Positions 24,140 through 31,321 of a stretch of DNA of 31,742 nt are shown piece by piece; within the stretch, counting starts at the first letter, position 1, and each line of letters begins with the position of its first letter. The notes beneath the pieces are model-generated. The model ran no database searches. It was not told the origin of the DNA and saw only the letters and a program-made list of their open reading frames with translations. The DNA lies in the IMG/VR virus record IMGVR_UViG_3300025449_000031, positions 1 to 31,742 of that record; one strand, 5' to 3'. The position numbers were made by a program, and so were the translations under genes. This stretch comes from a virus.

Positions 24140-25012
24140 TTATGCAAACCCTCTCAAATAATAAGGTTGAACTTTAGCACCAACCATTTTTTTAAACTCG
24201 GTCATTATTTCTGGATAGTATTCTGCCTTAACGATTTTAATAAGTCTTTTATCATCGTTAAGTTTAAGTTCATAGTCATACATAGAAATATTTTGTCCTG
24301 ATACACCGACGGAAACTGTTTTGCCATCAATTACGTATTCTTCATAACTTGTAACAGTAGGAATAGAACCCGATCTAGGTGGAGCATATTGGACTTTATC
24401 GTCGTAAGTGATATCGGCACTTAGATATCCAGGCTCCACATCATCGCCAGTAAATACGTTACTATCTGCTGTTCTATAAGTTACAGAAGTCCAAGGTGTA
24501 TAATAGGCATATGCCACACTAGGAAATTGTTCGGTCAGTCTGAATGTGTCTACTTGAAAATTGGTTACAGATGTAGTTCCAAAATATTCATTGGTTCTGG
24601 TAATAGTCATTTCGGAATGATGTATTGTTTCTTGTGCTATTTCAACAGAACCATATTTACCTATAATCATTTTCTGAAATGCGTCATAATCTAAAGGCCA
24701 TTCAAACTGAGGATCAAATATTCGGTTGGCATATAAAATCATCCAACCAGCACCTACGTCATTGTAGACATTTTCTGCCAATAGGTCGGGAGTATCTCCA
24801 TCCAAAACATTATAAACATAATAAGACGATGTATTATTGATAATGTTTCTCATAATACTAAAACGAAAGAAAATATCAGTTACGGTTTCATGAGGACCAT
24901 TGAGATAATTTACGATATTATTGATATCATAATCAATAGTTGGAAAATAACCAAAAAGTGGAGTATTAGCAGATATTCCTGGAATGCCTGTTGCTGTGTT
25001 AGCGAATGCCAT
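24140..25012 (-). CDS. gp53: Baseplate wedge protein gp53 (290 aa)
   Basis: The core (FFRFSIMRNIINNTSSYYVY, then DGDTPDLLAENVYNDVGAGW, MILYANRIFDPQFEWPLDYD and AFQKMIIGKYGS) is the conserved gp53 family block: small, aromatic and ending in the invariant 'FEWP' segment. T4 gp53 has 196 residues. The extra 90 residues are C-terminal and beta-rich, with a Lys-rich end (KIVKAEYYPEIMTEFKKMVG). AGAGGT precedes ATG at 25012. gp53 is the last wedge protein added, clamps neighbouring wedges around gp27 and binds gp25. The stop overlaps the region just upstream of the gp27-like start. Confidence 0.9.
   Translation of the reverse strand: MAFANTATGIPGISANTPLFGYFPTIDYDINNIVNYLNGPHETVTDIFFRFSIMRNIINNTSSYYVYNVLDGDTPDLLAENVYNDVGAGWMILYANRIFDPQFEWPLDYDAFQKMIIGKYGSVEIAQETIHHSEMTITRTNEYFGTTSVTNFQVDTFRLTEQFPSVAYAYYTPWTSVTYRTADSNVFTGDDVEPGYLSADITYDDKVQYAPPRSGSIPTVTSYEEYVIDGKTVSVGVSGQNISMYDYELKLNDDKRLIKIVKAEYYPEIMTEFKKMVGAKVQPYYLRGFA
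24149..24155 (-). promoter_or_regulatory. Ribosome-binding site that sets the gp27-like start
   Basis: The minus strand reads GAGAGGG. It is 10 nt from ATG (24138) but only 1 nt from the alternative TTG (24147), so the ATG is the likely start. Confidence 0.6.
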
Positions 25013-25014
25013 TT

Positions 25015-25524
25015 TTACCTCTTAAATACCCAATCTTCTACTGGGAGTTGGATTGCCTTGTCAAACTCATCCACATTAATTTCAATAAACTGCGACCTAA
25101 CCTGTGAATAAAGATATCTTTTAATACAAGGTCTGGATAAGGACTCTAATCGTCGGCTGCCTTGTAATAACTGATAACTCAATTTTAGTTTGGTCGTTTC
25201 ATCGTATAGTTTGTTATTCTGAAACTTCATTAACTGACCTAATAGTGCCTGACGTTCTCTTAGATTGAGATAATGTAAGTTCAAACCGAGAAAACCATCT
25301 TCATACATTTCAATAGGAAATGCCATCGGAAACTTGTCATACTTTGCTAATGTCAGTTTACCCTTCGGATCATATTTAAAAAAGAATAACTTTCCAATAA
25401 CAGTATCATCACGACCTCTCTGGTCTGATGCCAATAATAGTTTACGTGCCTTAGGTGCCGCGGCACTCAATGCCTTATCAAACAACCACTTTTGTAGGTC
25501 TTTGGATGTATATTTTTCTACCAT
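25015..25524 (-). CDS. Probable DNA end-protector-like (gp2-type) protein (169 aa)
   Basis: The central block (KLFFFKYDPKGKLTLAKYDK, then FPMAFPIEMYEDGFLGLNLH and YLNLRERQALLGQL) is a strongly conserved signature that I associate with a small T4-like phage protein often labelled DNA end protector (gp2-like) in cyanophage genomes. It is shorter than T4 gp2 (274 aa), and the functional label is not secure. The rest is basic and helical (RRLESLSRPCIKRYLYSQVR). No membrane or signal segment is seen. It lies between gp4 and gp53; in T4 the order 2-4-53 is similar. A TATAAATA octamer abuts the start codon. Expected role: a head-neck protein present at the packaged DNA end. Confidence 0.55.
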   Translation of the reverse strand: MVEKYTSKDLQKWLFDKALSAAAPKARKLLLASDQRGRDDTVIGKLFFFKYDPKGKLTLAKYDKFPMAFPIEMYEDGFLGLNLHYLNLRERQALLGQLMKFQNNKLYDETTKLKLSYQLLQGSRRLESLSRPCIKRYLYSQVRSQFIEINVDEFDKAIQLPVEDWVFKR

Positions 25525-25529
25525 GTAGG

Positions 25530-25537
25530 TATTTATA
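25530..25537 (-). promoter_or_regulatory. TATAAATA octamer (T4-type late promoter) directly before the gp2-like gene
   Basis: An exact TATAAATA on the minus strand fills the gap between the gp4-like stop and the gp2-like ATG at 25524. The predicted transcription start falls on or beside the ATG, so the mRNA would be nearly leaderless. The element may therefore mainly feed gp53 and later genes, or be a chance match. Confidence 0.35.
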
Positions 25538-25981
25538 CTACTTTTTAAAGAGTTCCGTTTCGGTTATTAATCTAAATTCCCATCCTTTATGACGGCAATA
25601 GTCCTCAGCGGCTTTCCATTTGGCCTGATTAACTCCGTAAGTCATCACCTCGGTAATATACCTTTTAGTAGTCCTTTGTGGTCTTTTTGGTTCTTGCGTC
25701 TGGGCCTTTGGTTTCACCTCTAAGATCATCTTACGTGTCTCACCGTCTCTCCCAACCGCCTCCACATAAAAGTCCGTAAAGTATCGGTGCACCTTATTGT
25801 CGATGGGTGAGACATAAGGAATGACTATCTCTTCCGATGCCCAACGGATGACATTGATGTTATTATCTAACCAATCCATAACCCGTTTTTCCCATCCAGA
25901 CCTATATACAATGTTGGTGGGGTCTCCAATATATTTTTTAGGATTCACAGGCTTAAATAAACCTTGCTTGTAGTGTGCCAT
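25538..25981 (-). CDS. gp4: Head completion protein gp4-like, PD-(D/E)XK nuclease-type (147 aa)
   Basis: The segments NPKKYIGDPTNIVYRSGWEK, WASEEIVIPYVSPIDNKVHR and YFTDFYVEAVG are the conserved sequence of the gp4 (50/65) head-completion family. T4 gp4 is 150 residues, close to the 147 here. Candidate catalytic residues for a TnsA/Vsr-type nuclease fold are E31, D70 and E88-x-K90 (ILEVKPKAQ). I chose ATG at 25981. A longer frame runs to 26059 but its first 26 residues (Cys/Leu/Trp-rich) overlap the divergent gene and look spurious. T4 gp4 is needed to finish DNA-filled heads before tail joining. The start lies 30 bp from the divergent gp48-like gene, and no strong ribosome-binding site is seen. 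Confidence 0.88.
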   Translation of the reverse strand: MAHYKQGLFKPVNPKKYIGDPTNIVYRSGWEKRVMDWLDNNINVIRWASEEIVIPYVSPIDNKVHRYFTDFYVEAVGRDGETRKMILEVKPKAQTQEPKRPQRTTKRYITEVMTYGVNQAKWKAAEDYCRHKGWEFRLITETELFKK

Positions 25982-25986
25982 AAATA
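25979..25986 (+). promoter_or_regulatory. Near-consensus late promoter (CATAAATA) for the plus-strand tail operon
   Basis: The octamer matches TATAAATA at seven of eight positions and overlaps the gp4-like start codon on the other strand. It would place a transcript start near 25993, ahead of the GGAGGA ribosome-binding site (26002-26007) and ATG at 26012. It is the only candidate I see in the 30-bp divergent gap. Confidence 0.35.
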
Positions 25987-26011
25987 GTATGTAGCATTTC
26001 CGGAGGAATAA

Positions 26012-26761
26012 ATGCCAGCAGCACGATATTATTTTCCATTGGTACAAGATCAGACACAAGGTAGCTGGATGAATATTAGTGCCTTTGCTCCCAGTTCTGC
26101 TACCGTGGCATTAACTGTTTCTTTGTTTATTCCAGGTGCTATCAGCGGCAGTAATCTAACATTTACATCAAGACATGAATATTCAGAAACCAAAGTGACC
26201 AAGGCGGCAGTAGATGCGGCCTCAGGAATAACAGGTGTTGGGTTCGGCGCCGCTCAAGCTGTAGGTCAAATGGCATTTGGTTCTACACTCAATCCAAAAG
26301 TCGAAGTTCTTTATCGTGATACCGATCTTAGAACATTTGAGTTTGTTTATATCATGTCACCCGCCAGTCGGCAAGAACAGACTATGATTCAGAATATTAT
26401 CCAGTCACTTAGAATGTATGCGGCACCAACTTTGTCTGGTAGTGCTTACAGTGATCCAAGACAGGGGTATATTGGAACAGATGCACAAGCACAATATCTA
26501 GGTATAAACTCAAGTTATCTTTTTGATTCACCAAACGAGTTTGTTATTGATTTCTATTATTATGATGAAAATGGTGCTTTAGCAGTTAATAAAAACATCC
26601 CATATATTGGTCGATGTGTTTTGGAAGGAATTGAGGTAATGTATAACCCCAACGGTGAGTGGAGTACCTTCTCTGATGGTAGTCCTATTGCAACTCAGTT
26701 ACATTTAGCATTTAGAGAAATGCGTGTCATCGACGGCAAAAACATAGCGAACGGTTACTAA
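26012..26761 (+). CDS. gp48: Baseplate tail-tube cap/initiator protein, gp48-like (249 aa)
   Basis: The block NPKVEVLYRDTDLRTFEFVY followed by IMSPASRQEQTMIQNIIQSL is characteristic of the gp48/gp54 tube-initiation proteins in T4-like phages of this type. The C-terminus is the matching tube-fold closing region (VLEGIEVMYNPNGEWSTFSD, then LHLAFREMRVID). T4 gp48 is 364 residues, so this is a shorter form. A Gly/Ala-rich segment (SGITGVGFGAAQAVGQMAFG, about residues 68-88) lies before the conserved block. GGAGGA precedes ATG. It starts the plus-strand operon and is followed 1 bp later by the gp54-like gene, reproducing the T4 48-54 order. Role: it sits on the hub and nucleates tail-tube polymerisation. 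gp54 is the alternative name. Confidence 0.68.
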   Translation: MPAARYYFPLVQDQTQGSWMNISAFAPSSATVALTVSLFIPGAISGSNLTFTSRHEYSETKVTKAAVDAASGITGVGFGAAQAVGQMAFGSTLNPKVEVLYRDTDLRTFEFVYIMSPASRQEQTMIQNIIQSLRMYAAPTLSGSAYSDPRQGYIGTDAQAQYLGINSSYLFDSPNEFVIDFYYYDENGALAVNKNIPYIGRCVLEGIEVMYNPNGEWSTFSDGSPIATQLHLAFREMRVIDGKNIANGY

Positions 26762-26762
26762 T

Positions 26763-27365
26763 ATGGGTAATAACTTTTCACAGTCAAATGTGCCACAATA
26801 CTTAGATATTCAATCTCTTAGAAGTGCTTTTACAAAAGCAGGAGATGTGGCAAAAGGATGCCGTTTTGCGGCTGTAATACGGCCAAATGGTGACAAGATT
26901 TTAAACCTTATTCCTAGAGATTTAATTTACATGTGCGAATCCGTAGAGTTTCCTGGCCGTGGATTCGATGTAACACAGATTAGATATTGGGGTGCTGGTC
27001 AGGTATTTCCAAATAATACTCTCTATGAAACCTCAAATATGTCTTTTATTTGTCGTCAAGATAGTGTCGAACGTGCTTTCTTCGATAACTGGATGGATAT
27101 TATTAACCCAACAACCAGTTTTACATTTGAGTATCCAGAAAATTATTACGCAACTATTCAGATATATCATCTATCTGAAGTAGGCGGACCGGTAGATCCT
27201 TCAACAAGACAACCATCATACCAAGGTATATATGGATGGTCTTTGTATAAAGCCTGGCCGACTTTGATAGCACCACAACAGGTCACATGGGCCGATCAAG
27301 ATATTCTTAGATTACAAGTTACATTAACATATAAGTATTGGGATAGACCAGATTACAACCCATAA
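26763..27365 (+). CDS. Tail-tube initiator or tube-fold protein, gp54/gp19-like (200 aa)
   Basis: The sequence has the tail-tube (gp19-type) fold pattern: an N-terminal helix-rich start (LRSAFTKAGDVAKGCRFAAV), DLIYMCESVEFPGRGFDVTQ (the 'tube gasket' segment common to tube proteins), YETSNMSFICRQDSVERAFF, DNWMDIINP, FEYPENYYATIQIYHLSEVG, and a closing strand QDILRLQVTLTYKYWDR. The length equals that of a tube monomer (T4 gp19 is 163, gp54 is 320). Position after the gp48-like gene argues for the gp54 tube initiator. A true tube gene would normally sit beside the sheath gene, which is not in the window. The two options cannot be separated by eye. Confidence 0.65.
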   Translation: MGNNFSQSNVPQYLDIQSLRSAFTKAGDVAKGCRFAAVIRPNGDKILNLIPRDLIYMCESVEFPGRGFDVTQIRYWGAGQVFPNNTLYETSNMSFICRQDSVERAFFDNWMDIINPTTSFTFEYPENYYATIQIYHLSEVGGPVDPSTRQPSYQGIYGWSLYKAWPTLIAPQQVTWADQDILRLQVTLTYKYWDRPDYNP

Positions 27366-27378
27366 TGGAGATTAGATT

Positions 27379-28098
27379 ATGTTACCTAAGATTGATGTGC
27401 CAACATATAATGTAGAGATACCATCAACCAAAGAAAAGATTACAGTTAGACCGTTTACTGTAAAAGAAGAAAAACTCCTATTAATGGTTATGGAGTCTCA
27501 AGATGTAAACGAGATTGTTAATACGGTTAAACAGGTTATTAATAACTGTATTGTCAAAGGTAAGGTTAATGTTGATAAACTACCATTCTTTGACATTGAC
27601 TTTCTGTTTATCTTTCTTAGGGCCAAATCTATTGGTGAATCCGTAGAGGTAAACCTAACTTGTAATAATGAGGTGGATGGTAAAACTTGTGGTAATGTTT
27701 TTCCTGCTATGATGGATATTGCCAAGTGTGAGATTGTTAGACCTGAAAAGATTAGTGAAGATATTAAACTAAATGAAAAACAGGGTGTTAAAATGAAATA
27801 TCCAAACTATGCTGAAATGAAAAGAGCAGAGTTTAATGAGGATATTGACGAAAAAACAAGTACCATCGTAAATGCTATTGACTACATATATGATGCTAAT
27901 GGAATGTATTCGCATAAAGATTATTCCAAAGAGGAACTAACCGAGTTTGTGGAAGGACTTACTGAAGCAAACTATAAACAAATGATGGAGTTTATAGATA
28001 ACTTTCCAACATTTGTAGTTAAAATGGAGGCCACTTGTACCAAATGCGGTTTCCACCATAATGTGAGGTATACAGACTTCTATGATTTTTTTATGTGA
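27379..28098 (+). CDS. gp26: Baseplate hub assembly protein gp26-like with zinc-ribbon cysteines (239 aa)
   Basis: The N-terminus (LPKIDVPTYNVEIPSTKEKI, then TVRPFTVKEEKLLLMVMESQ) and FDIDFLFIFLRAKSIGESVE match the T4 baseplate-assembly (gp26-type) family that is widespread in marine T4-like phages. Cysteines C95-x8-C104 and C220-x2-C223 (CTKCGFHHNV) could form a zinc-ribbon-like site. T4 gp26 has 208 residues. GGAG lies 8 nt before ATG at 27379. The stop overlaps the gp51-like start (TGATG), so the two are translationally coupled, and gp26/gp51 are both hub-assembly factors in T4. It probably acts as a chaperone or catalyst rather than a major virion part (knowledge of T4). Confidence 0.75.
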   Translation: MLPKIDVPTYNVEIPSTKEKITVRPFTVKEEKLLLMVMESQDVNEIVNTVKQVINNCIVKGKVNVDKLPFFDIDFLFIFLRAKSIGESVEVNLTCNNEVDGKTCGNVFPAMMDIAKCEIVRPEKISEDIKLNEKQGVKMKYPNYAEMKRAEFNEDIDEKTSTIVNAIDYIYDANGMYSHKDYSKEELTEFVEGLTEANYKQMMEFIDNFPTFVVKMEATCTKCGFHHNVRYTDFYDFFM

Positions 28099-28319
28099 TG
28101 ATGGGCCACGATAAACTGGCAAATCATTATAAGACCCAGTTTAGTTTGGTACAACATCATAAGTGGAGTTTGGATACATTAGAACAAATGTTGCCTTGGG
28201 AAAGATATATCTATGTTGACCTATTACAAGCCTTCCTCAAAGAAGAGGAACAAAAGGCCAAAGATCGTGAGAATGAACTAAAGAATAAAATAAATCACGC
28301 TAATCGGAAAAGAATGTAA
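28098..28319 (+). CDS. gp51: Baseplate hub assembly catalyst gp51-like (73 aa)
   Basis: The sequence QFSLVQHHKWSLDTLEQMLP followed by WERYIYVDLLQAFLKEEEQ contains the 'LPWER-x-IYV' core I associate with the short gp51-like proteins of marine T4-like phages, and it resembles the short cytoplasmic GpE/T-type tail-assembly proteins. The rest is a charged helix (KAKDRENELKNKINHANRKR). T4 gp51 is far longer, so homology rests on the core motif and on position after gp26. Starts at 28098 and 28101 are both possible (ATGATG). The first overlaps the gp26-like stop and is coupled to it. The stop overlaps the next gene's ATG (TAATG). Confidence 0.6.
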   Translation: MMGHDKLANHYKTQFSLVQHHKWSLDTLEQMLPWERYIYVDLLQAFLKEEEQKAKDRENELKNKINHANRKRM

Positions 28320-31276
28320 TGGTTAATAAGGTTAATAAAGACGCCTTCAAAAAACTGAAGAAACTAAAACCTGCCAAAAGAATGGAGATGGCTAGAAGTC
28401 CTGTTGGACAATCTATGCTATCTTTGCTCACACCTTCTCAGTTTGCCGATTTATTCCCAAGATACTACGAACAAGGTTTGCCTAATGTTGAGGGTTTTCG
28501 TAAGGCCATCTCCAAAAAATCACAAGAAAAGCAACAAGAATATTTTGACAGTCTGGATGAAAAACTAGGCACAACAAGTCCTGGTGCTGCCGAAAGAACT
28601 GGTAGACAAGGTGCTACTAGACGAGGCGGAGGTGGTGGAGGAAGTATTACATCATCTGGTAATCTCGCAACAAATCAAAGAGAAGCATATCAGGCAGCAT
28701 TAGCAGAAGGACTATCACCATCTGCCGCTAAGATTTTGGTTGCTAATATGTCTGGTGAATCCTTGCGTAACCCTGCGGATCACCATTGGGATCGTTCGCA
28801 TATGTCGCAAGGTATTGTCCAATGGGATCCTCGCCGTGCAGAAATAATCAAAAACCAGTTTGGTGCGTATCCAAAAGATATGTCTGTAGCACAGCAAACT
28901 AAAGCTGCTATCTGGGAAATGAAAAAATATTATCCTTCTGCTTGGAACGACCTAACAAATGAGAGTTTGGGTTCCCGTGAAAGAATGTATGGTGTTGTTA
29001 GTAAGTATGAAATACCCGCAGATAAGCAAGGTGCCACCGATCTAAGAATGAGGCATCTCTCTGGACTTAATGTAGAAGGTGGTGGTAGAGAAGGTGCTAC
29101 ACCATCTGCCGGTGCAGGTGTTACAACCGACATGGTTGGCAAGGCCTTTCCTAATGCCAAAGGTAATACAGAGTGTGTGGCATATGCTCAACAGGCAGGC
29201 GGTGTAGGTCATACAAGCGGATGGTCTCCTGGCGCCCACGCAGGCACAGGTAATCTAAAACCAGGTGCTTGGATTGCCACCTTCCAGGACGGCAAATACA
29301 CTAATACATACGGACAGTCCCACGTTGCTCGTTTTGAGAGTTACATTTACGATAATAGTGGTAAGATTATTGGTATGAATGTAACACACCAGTATAATAG
29401 ATCAGGTAAAGTTATTTCTGGCCAGATGATGTTTGGTTCCGGCGGTGAAATGGATGCCAGCAACTATTACCAGATCCATGATAATGGTCGACCAGCATCT
29501 ATGAAAGTTTCTGATGGTACCGATGTTAAGGTTCAGGAACGTAAGCAATATTTTAAAAATCATCCAGAAGCAGATGATAGCGACCAAGTTAAATCTACAA
29601 CAAAAGTTCAGACACAACCTGCGGTTGCTGCACCTCCACCTCCTATGCCACATCCTGCGGCATCTTCACCAACAACACCAACGGCGACGGTTAACAAACC
29701 AACCTCAGGATCATTTAATGTAAATAAAGATGCCTTTCTTGCTAAGATCAGAGAAATGGAACCACTCGCTAATATGGCAGGTGAGGAACGTATTAGATCG
29801 GGATTTAATGACGATCCTAGAGTTAAAAAGGCTGGTGTTCATATTGATGAAAACTGGCAGATGCACGCCAAAGATGTTAATAACTCCGATTTTAAAGAAG
29901 CAACAAAAGATTTTGGTGGCGGTATTATCAAGCCATTAGATAAACGATCAGAGGCACCATCCAATAAACAAACTGCTTCATTAGATGCTGACGCACATTT
30001 TATGAAAGCGGCATATTCACCAGGTGGTGATAATGTATCAACAACTTCCGTTGGTGCACAAATGCGTGGTAAGATTGAGGAATACTACGGTAAGAAAATG
30101 AGTGACCGTGAATATGAAATGCTAATACGTGCTACACATGCCGAGTCCACAGCAAGAGGACATTCACCAGAAGAACATGCTATGATTATGGGTTCTATTC
30201 TTAATCGTGCAAAGAAAAAAGGTGGTGTTGATAAGGCACTCATGGCTAGGAGTCAGTTTGAATCCGTTACAGGTAGAGCAGGTAGAGGATTCCATCCTAA
30301 TGCCGCCTATAAGGCTGGACCTAGTGTTGAGAGAATGGGAGCAATCAACGAAGGTGTAATGAACCACCTTCATAGAGTTCCATCAAATCAAGAATACTTT
30401 GCTAGTGCTACAGTTAAAACTAAGTTCCTTAAAAAGAGTATTTTACCTGGTAAGTTTGGTACTCCACAACGTCATGCTGATACTTGGTTTGGTAATACTC
30501 TATTACCAGAGACTAAGAATAAGGTTGCGGAAACACCTACAACTGGTGCTATTCCTATGGATTCAACTGTTAATCGTGGTGATAAAACACCTACAACTCC
30601 TAAGACAACGGTTGAACCACCAAAACCATCAACAACCGATAGAATAGCAAAAGAAATATTCCAAGGTGGTGGTAAAGGTGCCGAGGCAGCACCTGCAAAA
30701 CCAACGACAACGACTCCAACTACCACATCAGCAACAACACCGGTAGCACCACCGGCGCCGCCAACTAATGGTAGTATTAGAACAGAACCAGTTCTTAACG
30801 TTGATAACCCAGTTAGAGGTGCATCTGATGGTGGTTCATTTGATGCTAATGGCACCGTCTCTATTCGTCCTATGGATAGAAAAGACGATCACGCATTAAT
30901 CAGCAATAATGGTGGAAGAGACCAAGTTATAGGAACAGTCCAATCTGGTGAAAGAATAGATGTTACACCTCAGCAAAAAGTGAGTGGTAATATGGGACCA
31001 ACTGATAATGGACTTAGAGGTGAGTTTGAGGCACTCCGACAGGAGATAGGTAATAATCTATCAAATGCAGGTGAACCAGTTAAGCAACAACCAAAAACAA
31101 TACAACAAAAGCCTGATGCTAATGTGACCAAGTTTAATGCATCACTAAATGAACAAAATAAAAATAAACAATGGCATAATGATGCCTTTGCTAGAGCAAT
31201 GGCCAGAACCAGATTGCAAGAAACTGGTGATACATTAAACAACCACTTCTCAGGTGGTAATACAAACTACGGATAA
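28319..31276 (+). CDS. Multi-domain tail-associated peptidoglycan hydrolase (985 aa)
   Basis: Three lytic-type domains are visible. Domain 1 (about 118-212) is phage tail lysozyme-like: SAAKILVANMSGESLRNPAD with candidate catalytic E147, then SQGIVQWDPRR. Domain 2 (about 272-375) resembles the BPSL0067/CHAP-like cysteine hydrolases: C286 in NTECVAYAQQ, PGAWIATFQDGKY, H335 in GQSHVARF, and VTHQYN. Domain 3 (about 585-715) resembles SleB cell-wall hydrolase: LIRATHAESTARGHSPEEHA with E609, and IMGSILNRAK. They are joined by Pro/Thr/Ala-rich linkers (about 430-465, 735-780 and 800-825). No membrane segments or tape-measure-like repeats are seen. A VNKDAF motif occurs at residues 5 and 468. The gene overlaps the gp51-like stop. 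Inference: a hub-associated lysin that opens the cell wall during injection. Confidence 0.82.
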   Translation: MVNKVNKDAFKKLKKLKPAKRMEMARSPVGQSMLSLLTPSQFADLFPRYYEQGLPNVEGFRKAISKKSQEKQQEYFDSLDEKLGTTSPGAAERTGRQGATRRGGGGGGSITSSGNLATNQREAYQAALAEGLSPSAAKILVANMSGESLRNPADHHWDRSHMSQGIVQWDPRRAEIIKNQFGAYPKDMSVAQQTKAAIWEMKKYYPSAWNDLTNESLGSRERMYGVVSKYEIPADKQGATDLRMRHLSGLNVEGGGREGATPSAGAGVTTDMVGKAFPNAKGNTECVAYAQQAGGVGHTSGWSPGAHAGTGNLKPGAWIATFQDGKYTNTYGQSHVARFESYIYDNSGKIIGMNVTHQYNRSGKVISGQMMFGSGGEMDASNYYQIHDNGRPASMKVSDGTDVKVQERKQYFKNHPEADDSDQVKSTTKVQTQPAVAAPPPPMPHPAASSPTTPTATVNKPTSGSFNVNKDAFLAKIREMEPLANMAGEERIRSGFNDDPRVKKAGVHIDENWQMHAKDVNNSDFKEATKDFGGGIIKPLDKRSEAPSNKQTASLDADAHFMKAAYSPGGDNVSTTSVGAQMRGKIEEYYGKKMSDREYEMLIRATHAESTARGHSPEEHAMIMGSILNRAKKKGGVDKALMARSQFESVTGRAGRGFHPNAAYKAGPSVERMGAINEGVMNHLHRVPSNQEYFASATVKTKFLKKSILPGKFGTPQRHADTWFGNTLLPETKNKVAETPTTGAIPMDSTVNRGDKTPTTPKTTVEPPKPSTTDRIAKEIFQGGGKGAEAAPAKPTTTTPTTTSATTPVAPPAPPTNGSIRTEPVLNVDNPVRGASDGGSFDANGTVSIRPMDRKDDHALISNNGGRDQVIGTVQSGERIDVTPQQKVSGNMGPTDNGLRGEFEALRQEIGNNLSNAGEPVKQQPKTIQQKPDANVTKFNASLNEQNKNKQWHNDAFARAMARTRLQETGDTLNNHFSGGNTNYG

Positions 31277-31278
31277 AA

Positions 31279-31300
31279 AAAGGGGCCCGTAGGCCCCTTT
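31279..31300 (-). terminator. Hairpin terminator between convergent genes
   Basis: AAAGGGGCC, a CGTA loop, then GGCCCCTTT form a perfect 9-bp stem. On the minus strand the stem is followed by a run of seven Ts (from 31281 down to 31275), giving a strong intrinsic terminator for the gp32 gene. On the plus strand only TTTCAATAG follows, so termination of the lysin operon is probably weaker. Confidence 0.85.
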
Positions 31301-31321
31301 CAATAGTTATCTTGTAAAGTC

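Noticed and set aside
24139-24147. TTG start extending the gp27-like protein by three residues
   Set aside because: The ribosome-binding site spacing fits only ATG at 24138, and the TTG lies within the gp53 reading frame end.
25982-26059. N-terminal extension of the gp4-like protein (26 residues)
   Set aside because: It overlaps the divergent gp48-like gene and has Cys/Trp/Leu-rich sequence not typical of gp4. ATG at 25981 gives the family length.
30472-30855. Minus-strand open frame of 127 codons opposite the lysin
   Set aside because: Pro/Thr linker codons read backwards give Gly/Val-rich sequence. There is no independent support.
28319-31276. Tape-measure protein (gp29 equivalent)
   Set aside because: The chain is composed of lytic domains and Pro/Thr linkers with no long helical repeat or hydrophobic segments. 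The tape measure is probably elsewhere in the genome.
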